NCBI RefSeq assembly: GCF_005217455.1
Contig: NZ_SZPQ01000006.1
Span: 1 to 64,000, forward strand
Direction of reading: 5' to 3'
Source: Martelella alba
GTDB lineage: Bacteria; Pseudomonadota; Gammaproteobacteria; Enterobacterales; Enterobacteriaceae
Length of the DNA: 64,000 nucleotides
The notes below the pieces were generated by a model. That model did not search any database. It was not told the origin of the DNA and saw only the letters and a list, made by a program, of their open reading frames with translations. Of this stretch, positions 34,268 to 42,157 are shown one piece after another. Every line of letters starts with the position of its first letter. The stretch's first letter is position 1. The position numbers and the translations under genes are program-made.

Positions 34268-34669
34268 ATGAAATTGACAATTGAACGGCTCTCACGCTTC
34301 ACCGCACAAGATAAAATCGACCTGGCGAAAATCTGGCCGAATGAGGATATCGCCGCGTTGGAAGCAAAACTTTCCCCGTCGTATCAGGTCTTCGCCGCCA
34401 AGTTCAACGATCGGCTACTGGGCGCCTTGCAGGCGGTCATCGACAAAGAATGGGGCGAAGGCCGGTTGCTGATGCCCCTGGTACGCCAGGTGACCCGCCG
34501 GCGCGGCGTGGGCCTATACTTACTTGACGAAACACAGCGGCAATTACCGGACATCAATCATTGGTGGCTCAGCCACGATCAGCCGGTGGAAGATATGGCG
34601 ATAATGGATCACTTCATGACGGCATGCGGCTTTAGCCGCGAATCGGACGGGTGGCATAAGCGACGTTAG
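34268..34669 (+). CDS. panM: Aspartate 1-decarboxylase maturation factor PanM (PanZ)
   Basis: PanM/PanZ is a GNAT-fold protein that binds CoA, triggers cleavage of pro-PanD to active aspartate decarboxylase, and throttles it when CoA is high, controlling pantothenate synthesis. From the ATG at 34268 it has 133 residues (E. coli 127) and begins MKLTIERLSRF like the family. The acetyl-CoA loop VRQVTRRRGVGLYLLDE and DMAIMDHFMTACGF are present. It lies next to livK as in E. coli, but rpoH is 4.6 kb away instead of adjacent via livJ. Confidence 0.92.
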   Translation: MKLTIERLSRFTAQDKIDLAKIWPNEDIAALEAKLSPSYQVFAAKFNDRLLGALQAVIDKEWGEGRLLMPLVRQVTRRRGVGLYLLDETQRQLPDINHWWLSHDQPVEDMAIMDHFMTACGFSRESDGWHKRR

Positions 34670-35011
34670 ATAATTGATAGCGGTTCCAGCCGCGAGTCCA
34701 ACAACAAGCAAGATACCGGGCGTGGGATCACGGCCGGAAACAGGGTGAGTGTTCCACTGCCCATGACTCGTTATTCATAACCCACACTTATGACCTGAAT
34801 ACCTACCGATTGCCTGGATGGTCACCCCCCGCCGTTGAGTGACAATCCTTAATACGACACGCGATGGGTTGCTGGTTTGGCGGAATAACGGCGGAAAACA
34901 GGGTGGGATCATAACCCAAAGCGCTAACATGCCTGTATTGGTTTGAATTGGGTTCATTTCAATTGCACGACCCCAGGGGAATCAGGGCGCCCAAACCGGG
35001 ATATCCGGCTG
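34670..35011. other. Intergenic region without a recognised gene
   Basis: 342 bp between panM and the first GntR gene. It has two imperfect copies of a CGGAAAACAGGGTG-type string (near 34734 and 34893) and no convincing ORF, promoter or terminator. It sits where livJ would lie in E. coli, but I see no livJ remnant by eye. Confidence 0.5.
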
Positions 35012-35749
35012 TTATTCCCGGCCGCTGACACGCAGCAGATCCTTTTGCACATCCAGTAAATGTTCCCGCATGATCGTTTCGGCATCACCGCGGTTACGAT
35101 CGCGCAGCGCCGCCACGATGGCCCGGTGTTGCCGGCTGTAATGCTCGCGCCGTTCGACGCTGGAAGAACGTTCCTTGAGTTTGCCCCATACGCGTTCATC
35201 CCGCGCCGATTCGAATAATTCGCCAATTTTCACCAGCAACATATTTTTGGTGCTTTTGATCATCGCCCGGTGCAGGCAACCGTCCCAATGTTCATATTCC
35301 AGCGCCGTGGCGGCCGTTAACGAAGCATCCAGACAACGCTGAATCTCGCTCAGCTCGGCAGGGGTGGCACGGAGGGCGGCCAAGCCCACCGCCGGCGGTT
35401 CCAGAAACACCCGAACCTCCATCAAATCATGGGGATTCATATAGCTGTCCATGCCGGCGCTAAGAGAATCCGCGCCGATAGGGGCCGGACCGATAAAAGT
35501 CCCCTTGCCCACATGCCGCCATAAAAACCCCTCGGCATCAAGCCGCTTAAGCCCCCGCCGCAGAATTGACCGGGTTACGCCCAGCGCTTGGGCCAATTCC
35601 CGCTCGGGAGGAAGCCGGTCCCCGTTTGCCAGCTTTAATTGTGCGAGATGGGATTTGATCCGCGCGGCAAGGGCATGCGACGCGGGATTCGGTTTGACGG
35701 CTCCCGGCGCCGCGGATAAGGTCGGTTGCGCTTGCGCAGCGGGCTTCAT
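35012..35749 (-). CDS. GntR-family regulator with FCD domain
   Basis: A 245-residue regulator: an N-terminal winged helix-turn-helix (about 28-95) with GDRLPPERELAQALGVTRSI and LKRLDAEGFLWRHVGKGTF, then an all-helical FCD effector domain whose metal- and ligand-binding histidines fit DGCLHRAMIKST and REHYSRQHRAIV. This is the FadR/GntR subgroup that usually senses carboxylates such as sugar acids or short organic acids. It is divergent from the fumarylacetoacetate hydrolase-family gene at 36028, and a perfect palindrome sits between them, so it probably controls that gene and itself. Confidence 0.88.
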   Translation of the reverse strand: MKPAAQAQPTLSAAPGAVKPNPASHALAARIKSHLAQLKLANGDRLPPERELAQALGVTRSILRRGLKRLDAEGFLWRHVGKGTFIGPAPIGADSLSAGMDSYMNPHDLMEVRVFLEPPAVGLAALRATPAELSEIQRCLDASLTAATALEYEHWDGCLHRAMIKSTKNMLLVKIGELFESARDERVWGKLKERSSSVERREHYSRQHRAIVAALRDRNRGDAETIMREHLLDVQKDLLRVSGRE

Positions 35750-35940
35750 GACGCGATCTCCTTCAAGGCCGGTTGCCGGCCCCGCAAAAACAGGCGGGAA
35801 TACCGACGCAAATTAGGGTGGGTATTGGCCAGAACCTACGATGACCGGAAATGCTCCTGAGCTTATCATATCCGTAACCATCAGCGCCAAAGATCCCTCA
35901 TCCCTCTTTTTTATTGCCGCCAATCAGCGCAAATAATACT

Positions 35941-35956
35941 CCAATTTATAAATTGG
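35941..35956. promoter_or_regulatory. Perfect palindrome, candidate GntR operator
   Basis: CCAATTTATAAATTGG, a 16-bp perfect palindrome in the gap between the divergent GntR gene and the FAH-family gene, about 72 bp upstream of the latter. ATTGGTT repeats again 11 bp on. Size and symmetry fit a GntR dimer site. Confidence 0.55.
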
Positions 35957-36027
35957 TTGTAGATTGGTTCAGTCCAGATTAGGCTTTGTTGTGACTTGAC
36001 CAAGCGCCATTCACAGGGGAGCCAAAC

Positions 36028-36906
36028 ATGAAATTAGTCAGTTTTGTGTGGGAGGGGATTGTGCGGATCGGCCGGCTGAACGCCGCCAATACCGCCATAG
36101 AGCCATTCAGCGGCCCGGCCGGCGGCGATATGCTGGCCTTTATCCAATCATCCGCGATGGGCCGGGAACCAGAGGCAGATCCCGTTGGTTGGGTGGAGCG
36201 GGATCGGGTCCAACTGCTGGCGCCGATTCCTCGCCCGGCGCGCAATATTTTTTGCGTAGGGAAAAACTATCGCGAACATGCCAAAGAATTTCAGGCCAGT
36301 GGTTTTGATGCCAGCGCCAACGAAAATACGCCGGCGTTGCCGGTGATATTTACCAAAGCGCCGTCAAGTGTGATAGGTCCCGGCATGACAATCCCGGCCT
36401 ATCTCGACTATAGCGACTCCACCGATTACGAAGGCGAGCTGGCGGTAGTGATTGGCCGGGGGGGTCGTCATATTGCACGCGCCGAAGCCATGGCCCATGT
36501 TTTCGGCTATACCATTATCAACGATGTGACGGCGCGCACCCTGCAACAGGCTCACAGACAGTGGTTTTTGGGAAAGAGCCTTGATGGTTATTGCCCTATG
36601 GGTCCGGCGCTGGTCACAGCCGATGAGATACCCTCGCCCGAACAATTGCAACTGAGGACCTGGGTCAACGGCGAGCTCAGGCAGAACGCCAGCGTGGCGG
36701 ATTTACTCTTTGATATTCCCACCCTAATTGAGACCCTTAGTCGGACCATGTCGCTGGAAAGCGGCGATATCATCGCCACCGGGACATGCGCCGGAGTCGG
36801 CATCGGCTTCAATCCGCCGAAATTTCTGACCCACGGCGATCAGGTCGATATTGAGATCCTGCCTATAGGCCGGCTGGGGAACCCTGTGGCAACCCGGTGC
36901 GAATGA
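36028..36906 (+). CDS. Fumarylacetoacetate hydrolase family protein
   Basis: A 292-residue member of the FAH superfamily, which hydrolyses or decarboxylates beta-diketo or 2-oxo acids, or hydrates 2-oxopent-4-enoate. The core starts FCVGKNYREHAKEF and has the metal-binding pattern DYEGELAVVIGRGGRHI (Glu-x-Glu and Asp typical) and GYTIINDVTARTLQ, then KSLDGYCPMGPALVTADEI and ESGDIIATGTCAGVGIG. The N-terminal 70 residues form the small family domain. Substrate cannot be told. It is flanked by two GntR regulators and stands alone without pathway partners, so it may process one acid intermediate. Confidence 0.88.
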   Translation: MKLVSFVWEGIVRIGRLNAANTAIEPFSGPAGGDMLAFIQSSAMGREPEADPVGWVERDRVQLLAPIPRPARNIFCVGKNYREHAKEFQASGFDASANENTPALPVIFTKAPSSVIGPGMTIPAYLDYSDSTDYEGELAVVIGRGGRHIARAEAMAHVFGYTIINDVTARTLQQAHRQWFLGKSLDGYCPMGPALVTADEIPSPEQLQLRTWVNGELRQNASVADLLFDIPTLIETLSRTMSLESGDIIATGTCAGVGIGFNPPKFLTHGDQVDIEILPIGRLGNPVATRCE

Positions 36907-36955
36907 ATCTACCGGCATTCCCTTACTGCCGGAAGGGGGCGCGACGAAATGCCGG

Positions 36956-37642
36956 CTAGCGCGCCAGCCCGCGCAATAAACGATCCCGAGTGTGTTCGGA
37001 ATGTTCCCGTGTCAAACGAATCAGCGATTCTCCCTGACCGGCGTAAAAAGCCTGGGCCATGCGGGTGTGTTCCGTCTGGGCCTGGGCCAGGTCGCCCGTC
37101 AGCCGCACCTCGGCCCGAATATAGGCCTCCAGCACGCCGCGGGATTGCGCCAGGGCTTTCATATGGTGGGGACAATGGGCCGGCGACAGCAGTGCATCAT
37201 GAAAGCGCAGATTTAAATCGAACCAGCGGACCCTGTCGGCGGTTTCCGCCTGCTCGGCCAGTGAGGCCATCTCGTCCAGAATAGCTTGCACCTGTTGCTC
37301 ATCAGTGTGCGTTTTCGACTTTACCGAACGTCCGGCCAGTTCCGTTTCCAACAGAATGCGTAAATCAAAAACATTGACTATCTCGGCGGGATCCAGTTTG
37401 ACGACCGCATAACCACGCCGGGGATACAGCACGACCACGCCCTCCGATTCCAACCTGGGCAGGGCCTCGCGCAATGGGTTACGACTGACGCCCAGCAATG
37501 CGGCGACCTCTTCCTGGCGCAGCATGGCTCCCGGGGGGTAAACGCCATTGAGAATGGCATCGCGCAATTTGCGATAAACGATTTCCGGCAAGGACATGGG
37601 TTCCGGCGTATCGGCGCCGCCAATGGGCATCACAAAGGACAT
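36956..37642 (-). CDS. GntR-family regulator with FCD domain (second)
   Basis: From the ATG at 37642 the product has 228 residues; an ATG at 37693 would add 17 residues without likeness to the family. The winged helix-turn-helix has LPEIVYRKLRDAILNGVYPP, then RQEEVAALLGVSRNPLREAL and LYPRRGYAVV. The FCD domain contains DLRILLETELAG and FHDALLSPAHCPHH, with histidines at metal-binding positions. It is convergent with the FAH-family gene, about 50 bp between stops. An operator-like repeat lies about 180 bp upstream. Ligand unknown. Confidence 0.87.
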   Translation of the reverse strand: MSFVMPIGGADTPEPMSLPEIVYRKLRDAILNGVYPPGAMLRQEEVAALLGVSRNPLREALPRLESEGVVVLYPRRGYAVVKLDPAEIVNVFDLRILLETELAGRSVKSKTHTDEQQVQAILDEMASLAEQAETADRVRWFDLNLRFHDALLSPAHCPHHMKALAQSRGVLEAYIRAEVRLTGDLAQAQTEHTRMAQAFYAGQGESLIRLTREHSEHTRDRLLRGLAR

Positions 37643-37967
37643 AGGGTAATTTCCGTTTCTCGCGAAGATGAATAAGGCAATGGCGTTCGGCATCCGGCCA
37701 CGGGTATGATATGACTGAGCTGGTCAAACGCCGTGAACGGTCGGCTATCGGCGAAGTTCCGGATGCCGGTCACTCAGCAAAGGGATTGCCCCTTTCCCTG
37801 GACAAGACGGCAAAATCCGCAAAATGGCATATTGTATAAAATATGCCATTTTTGTATAAAATATGCAATGATTTTAATGAAGTTACTGTCGCGTCATGGA
37901 CTACGCCGACAGTGGCATTTGCGTGGCGTTCGCGGTGGAACTGCCGCCGAATGCGTCTCGCGTCGTC
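37643..37967. other. Intergenic region with operator-like repeats
   Basis: 325 bp between the second GntR gene and the 3' end of the unrecognised minus-strand protein. Its main content is the repeat listed separately. Nothing else was recognised. Confidence 0.5.
37821..37868. promoter_or_regulatory. Repeated TGTATAAAATATGC, candidate GntR operator
   Basis: TGTATAAAATATGC occurs at 37833-37846 and again at 37853-37866, 20 bp apart. The first lies in an inverted repeat, AAAATGGCATATT facing AAAATATGCCATTTT. The AT-rich TTGTATA core resembles sites of FCD-type GntR regulators, and the repeat lies upstream of the second GntR gene. Confidence 0.5.
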
Positions 37968-38768
37968 TCAAGCGGTCGCGTTTTCGTTACTTTTCGCCGC
38001 GGGTTCCATCGTCAGCGGTTGGGAACTCTCTTGACCGGGCTGGACGGGGTAAGCGTCGCAGAGCGCTTTTTCCTCATCGAACACGTCAGGGGAGGGAGAC
38101 CATGCTCTAACCGGTACGTCATACCCGGGCACAATATGTACTTGCTCGGGCGTTTCTTTTTGTCCATTGCCATCGGGAGCCGGGACGGCGTAGTAGGCGC
38201 TCTCCGACTGGCTATCCCCGTCGTCATTTTCAATGTCATAACAATCGGCGGCGGGTGTTGGTCTGGTAAGCGGCGGTACGGATGGCGCCTTATGGCAAGC
38301 ATTCGCGGGGCCATCATGTCCGGCATCCGGATCGCGCACGGGAATCGGGTGACGTTGAGGAGCCGCCTGACACCCATGTCCGCGTTGGGGAGGGCCATCG
38401 CAAAACATGCGTTGGCGGGCGCAAGCAGACGGATGCGGCATAGTTGCGGAGCAGTGCGATGGCAACACGGCGTGAGCCATGACGGGCAGCAGTATCTGCG
38501 AGGGCATTAATGTCATCAAGGAGGGCATGGTGGACCCCATACCGATGACCAGATTGCTGATATGGGTTGGCGCCGGCATTCGATTGGCCATAGCCGCGAT
38601 AGGGCAACCGTGACCCGGATTACCGCCCGGACCGGCGGCATGCTGGCGAGAAAAAACGGGAATCTCCCCCGGCGGGTGGCAATTGCCGGAATGAACATTC
38701 CCGCCATAGAGGTTTAAAGGTAAAGAATAATGTTGCGGAAAAGAATTCAAAAATTGTATATGGTGCAT
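37968..38768 (-). CDS. Unrecognised 266-residue Pro/His-rich protein
   Basis: I do not recognise this protein. The ATG at 38768 is preceded by GGAGAGG at good spacing and by a strongly AT-rich region, which favours this frame over a 204-codon open frame on the opposite strand. The N-terminal two thirds are rich in His, Pro, Met and Cys without long hydrophobic segments (MHHIQFLNSFPQHYSLPLNL at the start). The C-terminal third is acidic and polar (DIENDDGDSQSESAYY). There is no signal peptide and little predicted fold. It might be a secreted or host-directed protein, but nothing in the sequence proves it. It lies in the accessory stretch between panM and rpoH. Confidence 0.5.
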   Translation of the reverse strand: MHHIQFLNSFPQHYSLPLNLYGGNVHSGNCHPPGEIPVFSRQHAAGPGGNPGHGCPIAAMANRMPAPTHISNLVIGMGSTMPSLMTLMPSQILLPVMAHAVLPSHCSATMPHPSACARQRMFCDGPPQRGHGCQAAPQRHPIPVRDPDAGHDGPANACHKAPSVPPLTRPTPAADCYDIENDDGDSQSESAYYAVPAPDGNGQKETPEQVHIVPGYDVPVRAWSPSPDVFDEEKALCDAYPVQPGQESSQPLTMEPAAKSNENATA

Positions 38769-39240
38769 GATGCCTCTCCGTTGAATTTAATGAAATGACA
38801 ATATGGATATATCTAAATTGCTGCAACATATATTGAAGAGATAATTATATTTATACTATAAATAATTCACTTAAGATCGCGGCGGCATAGGGGAGACAAA
38901 TTCGTTACCAAGATATTGGTCACTCGCGTGACGCCGTGATGCAACTTGAATTATCTAGAGTATAAAGTATGTATTATAATTCTTTAGAATTAAGGAATAT
39001 TGAAAATACTTCCGCAGACTCGGTAAGTAAAATAACAGTGATATTTACGCAGGTAAAGCGCTATTTGTTCGAAGGAATTCATCTAATTAATAACCGTTTA
39101 TACTCTTAATTTACTCTATACGGTGGGAAGTCGGCGATACATCGCATCGCCATTAGCTGACATAAATAGGTGACTGAGAATAATGAAGAGGAAGGCAACT
39201 TTTCATCATAATGTTTTTTCGGGTGGGGAATTCCGCCTAT
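38769..39240. other. AT-rich intergenic region upstream of the Pro/His-rich protein
   Basis: About 470 bp, mostly AT-rich, unlike its surroundings. It probably holds the promoter of the minus-strand gene that starts at 38768. No gene was found. It includes a partial ERIC arm at 38926-38968. Confidence 0.6.
38926..38968. repeat. Partial ERIC arm
   Basis: GACGCCGTGATGCAACTTGA and the following TTATCTAGAGTATA match the outer arm of the ERIC-type copies in this window (compare 40391-40417). The centre and the other arm are missing. Confidence 0.5.
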
Positions 39241-39270
39241 AAAAAAGCCGGTCTTTGGCCGGCTTTTTCA
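39241..39270 (-). terminator. Rho-independent terminator of rpoH
   Basis: On the minus strand: AAAAAGCCGG, a 7-base loop, CCGGCTTTTTT. A GC-rich stem ending in six T, 16 bp past the rpoH stop. The A-run on the other side would also let it work on the plus strand. Confidence 0.93.
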
Positions 39271-39285
39271 AGGGGAAAGGACATG

Positions 39286-40143
39286 TCAGGATTCGATCGC
39301 CAGCCGCATTTTCTTCATGGCGTTCTTTTCCAGTTGACGCACCCGTTCTGCCGAAACGCCATAATGATCGGCCAATTCCTGCAAAGTGGATTTATTGTCG
39401 TCATCCAGCCAACGGGCGCGAATAATATGCTGACTCCGTTCATCCAGGCCTTCCAGCGCTGCGCTAAGCTTGTCGGCGGCATGATCATCCCAATTATCTT
39501 CCTCGATGCCGTCGGCGAAATCGGACGACTTGTCCTGAAGATAAAGCATCGGCGCCATCGGCTGGCCCTCACGCGCTTCTTCTTCCGGCGTCGGATCGAA
39601 TGTCATATCCTGGGCAGCCATCCGCGATTCCATTTCACGCACGTCTTTGCTGGTAACGCCAAGTTCCTTGGCCACCATTTCCACTTCATCCTGATTGAAC
39701 CAGCCCAGCCGTTGTTTGGTCTTACGCAGGTTGAAAAACAGCTTGCGCTGGGCTTTGGTGGTGGCCACTTTGACGATGCGCCAGTTGCGCAAAACGTACT
39801 CGTGGATTTCGGCCTTGATCCAATGCACCGCGAAAGACACCAGACGGACCCCCACTTCGGGGTTGAAACGGCGCACGGCTTTCATCAAACCGATATTGCC
39901 TTCCTGGATCAGGTCCGCCTGCGGCAAGCCGTAGCCGGAGTAGCTCCGGGCAATATGCACGACGAAACGCAGATGGGAAAGAATAAGTTTCTTGGCCGCT
40001 TCCAAATCGCCCTGATAATGCAACCGTTCAGCCAGAGACTGCTCTTCCTCCGCCGTCAACATCGGATAGGCGTTGGCCGCCCGGATATAGGCTTCCAGAC
40101 TGCCTTGGGGTATCAGGGCTAAAGCTTGCATATCTTTGATCAT
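39286..40143 (-). CDS. rpoH: RNA polymerase heat-shock sigma factor RpoH (sigma-32)
   Basis: RpoH directs RNA polymerase to heat-shock promoters. The 285 residues (E. coli 284) include region 2 with [20 protein letters not shown] and [20 protein letters not shown], the RpoH box [18 protein letters not shown], region 3, and region 4 with [20 protein letters not shown]. In E. coli the 5' end of the message is an RNA thermometer; the N-terminal codons are conserved enough to allow one, but I did not fold it. It is followed by a strong terminator. A diverged ERIC element separates it from ftsX. Confidence 0.97.
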   Translation of the reverse strand: MIKDMQALALIPQGSLEAYIRAANAYPMLTAEEEQSLAERLHYQGDLEAAKKLILSHLRFVVHIARSYSGYGLPQADLIQEGNIGLMKAVRRFNPEVGVRLVSFAVHWIKAEIHEYVLRNWRIVKVATTKAQRKLFFNLRKTKQRLGWFNQDEVEMVAKELGVTSKDVREMESRMAAQDMTFDPTPEEEAREGQPMAPMLYLQDKSSDFADGIEEDNWDDHAADKLSAALEGLDERSQHIIRARWLDDDNKSTLQELADHYGVSAERVRQLEKNAMKKMRLAIES

Positions 40144-40219
40144 TCAAGACCTCTCGCTAAATTCTCTGCCGCTGTCGCAAGGCATGGCCTCTAAGGCCGC
40201 ATGCCGTGACTGTACAGCC

Positions 40220-40417
40220 GATACTCTACTCGCCATATTTCAAGCCGCCTCATTGGTGGCCGCGCTCGGTCGCCCCGTCGCTTAGTCGGCTATGCGCCTG
40301 GGAGGCATGCGGGGCATTATCATTCTTACCGGAGGCCCACCGCTGGCGGTTTAAATCGTTCCCGACGAATTTGTCGCGCGCTTGCCGCCGTGATGCGACT
40401 CGAATTACCCAGAGTTT
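40220..40417. repeat. ERIC-type repeat with an internal insertion
   Basis: Left arm GATACTCTACTCGCCATATT at 40220 and right arm CTTGCCGCCGTGATGCGACT near 40381 match other copies; the central part around CTTAGTCGGCTATGCGCCTG is diverged and about 70 bp extra follow it. It fills the rpoH-ftsX gap and may act at RNA level. Confidence 0.65.
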
Positions 40418-40513
40418 AAGACCGGCACGTTGTATCTTAGTTCAGGGAATAAAAAACGCTGATCAGCCCGTGCGGTCGAAATGTTCGATGAACAAGTATA
40501 ACAAAAGATCGCC

Positions 40514-41494
40514 CTATTGCGGTGTAAATCGGCGTAAATGTTGCACCGTCGCCAGCCAGGCCGCCAGCCAGCCTATCATGGCGGAGACCAGTAGCAGCAA
40601 CACGACCTCCATCCAGTTAAAACCGCGGATGACGAACGTGGTGCCAAAGACCGCCGCCACATTGGCCACGACCGAACCCAGCCGCCATACCAGCGTTTCG
40701 GACAAGATCAACGATACCAGCGCGCCGCACAGCCCCAGCATCGCGCCGCCGTTCAAAAACGGCCGCAAAATGAATCCGTCGGTGGCGCCGAGCAGTTTCA
40801 TGACGTTGATGGTATCCCGACGGCTGAAGATGCTCAGACGGATACTATTGCCGATGACCAGGAAAACGGCAATGATCATTAATAGGCCGATAGTTGCCGA
40901 AATTTGCCCCACCAGTCCGGTCAGCGCCGCCAGACGGGCGAACCAACTGTCGTCCATGCGGACTTCGTCGACGCCGGGCACCGCGGCGACCCGATCCCTG
41001 AGGGTTTTCAAGGTATCCGCGCTTTGAAAATCCAGTTTCGGCGTGATAATCGCCACCGCCGGCAGCGGGTTTTGCTCCAGCATGTCCAGCGCGCCGCCGA
41101 ATCCGGACCAGTTGCGAAACTCGCCCATGGCCTCCTCGCGGGAGAGATAATTCACCTTTTCGACGCCCGCCTCCTGCTTTAAGCGGTCCAATACTTTCAG
41201 CGCGGCATTGTCGTCCAGGGTTTTATCCAGGTACACCGTCAGTTGCGGCGCCGGATACCACTGCTCGGCCGCCTGGCTGACGTTTTTCCATACCAGATAG
41301 CATACGCTGGGCAAGGTCAACGAGATGGCAATAACCATCACCGTTAGTAGAGTCGCTAACGGCTGACGCCGCAGGTCCCCCAGGGTATTGCTCCAGGCAT
41401 AAGCCCATTGTTCACGCCGGCCGCCGCGCAATGCCTTGCTTTTTGCCGCTTTGGCGTCGCGGGCCGCCCGCGGCCGGTTAAGTTTATTCACCAT
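40514..41494 (-). CDS. ftsX: Cell division protein FtsX
   Basis: FtsX is the membrane subunit of FtsEX, which activates amidases through EnvC and promotes divisome assembly. The 326 residues have the expected layout: a basic cytoplasmic N-terminus, a first helix ([20 protein letters not shown]), a periplasmic domain of about 120 residues, and three C-terminal helices with [19 protein letters not shown] between them. E. coli FtsX is 352 residues; the difference is in the N-terminus. Its start overlaps the 3' end of ftsE by 11 bp. Confidence 0.95.
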   Translation of the reverse strand: MVNKLNRPRAARDAKAAKSKALRGGRREQWAYAWSNTLGDLRRQPLATLLTVMVIAISLTLPSVCYLVWKNVSQAAEQWYPAPQLTVYLDKTLDDNAALKVLDRLKQEAGVEKVNYLSREEAMGEFRNWSGFGGALDMLEQNPLPAVAIITPKLDFQSADTLKTLRDRVAAVPGVDEVRMDDSWFARLAALTGLVGQISATIGLLMIIAVFLVIGNSIRLSIFSRRDTINVMKLLGATDGFILRPFLNGGAMLGLCGALVSLILSETLVWRLGSVVANVAAVFGTTFVIRGFNWMEVVLLLLVSAMIGWLAAWLATVQHLRRFTPQ

Positions 41495-42152
41495 CGGCGC
41501 CCCCGGCCATCCGTCCCTGATTCAATGACATGATACGATAGTTCCGTCGGGCGATAAGCCCCAAATCATGGGTCGCCATCAAAACCGTCACGCCGACACG
41601 GTTGAATTCCTCGAACAAACGCAGGATATCTTCCGACAACGCGTCGTCGAGATTACCGGTTGGTTCGTCCGCCAATAACACCACGGGCTTGTTTACCACC
41701 GCACGGGCGATGCCCACCCGCTGCTGTTCGCCGCCGGAGAGCTGGATGGGAAAATTGCGCGCTTTATCCAGCAACCCGACCTTATCCAGCGCCGCCGAAA
41801 CCCGGCGCCGGATATCCTCGCCGCTCGCGCCGGCGATAACGAGGGGCATCGCCACATTATCGTAAATCGTCCGTTCCATCAGCAGGTGGTGATCCTGAAA
41901 AATCATGCCGATCTGGCGACGCAAAAAAGGCACCTCGCTGTTTTTCAATCGGCTGATGTCGTGTCCGTCAAAAAAAATATGCCCCGCGCTAGGCCGTTCA
42001 ATACCGCAAATTAATTTGAGCAGGGTACTTTTCCCCGCTCCCGAATGGCCAGTCAGAAAGGCCATTTCGGCCGGACGCAAATGAAAGTTGACGCTTTGCA
42101 GCGCTTGTCGTCCGCCGAGATAGGCTTTGCTGACATGTTCAAAGCGAATCAT
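41484..42152 (-). CDS. ftsE: Cell division ATP-binding protein FtsE
   Basis: FtsE is the ATPase of FtsEX. From the ATG at 42152 it has 222 residues, as in E. coli, beginning [19 protein letters not shown]; a TTG at 42161 would add three residues. Walker [10 protein letters not shown], signature [14 protein letters not shown], Walker [14 protein letters not shown] and H-loop MATHD are all present. It starts 5 bp after the ftsY stop and overlaps ftsX, so ftsYEX form one operon. Confidence 0.97.
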   Translation of the reverse strand: MIRFEHVSKAYLGGRQALQSVNFHLRPAEMAFLTGHSGAGKSTLLKLICGIERPSAGHIFFDGHDISRLKNSEVPFLRRQIGMIFQDHHLLMERTIYDNVAMPLVIAGASGEDIRRRVSAALDKVGLLDKARNFPIQLSGGEQQRVGIARAVVNKPVVLLADEPTGNLDDALSEDILRLFEEFNRVGVTVLMATHDLGLIARRNYRIMSLNQGRMAGGADGE

Positions 42153-42157
42153 CCTAA

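Noticed and set aside
34670-35011. Possible livJ or insertion-sequence remnant
   Set aside because: No livJ motif (such as the LCSSSTQPA core) and no terminal inverted repeats could be seen by eye.
37896-38510. 204-codon open frame on the plus strand
   Set aside because: No good ribosome site; the opposing minus-strand frame has one, a promoter-like AT-rich upstream region and more natural codon use. Not fully excluded.
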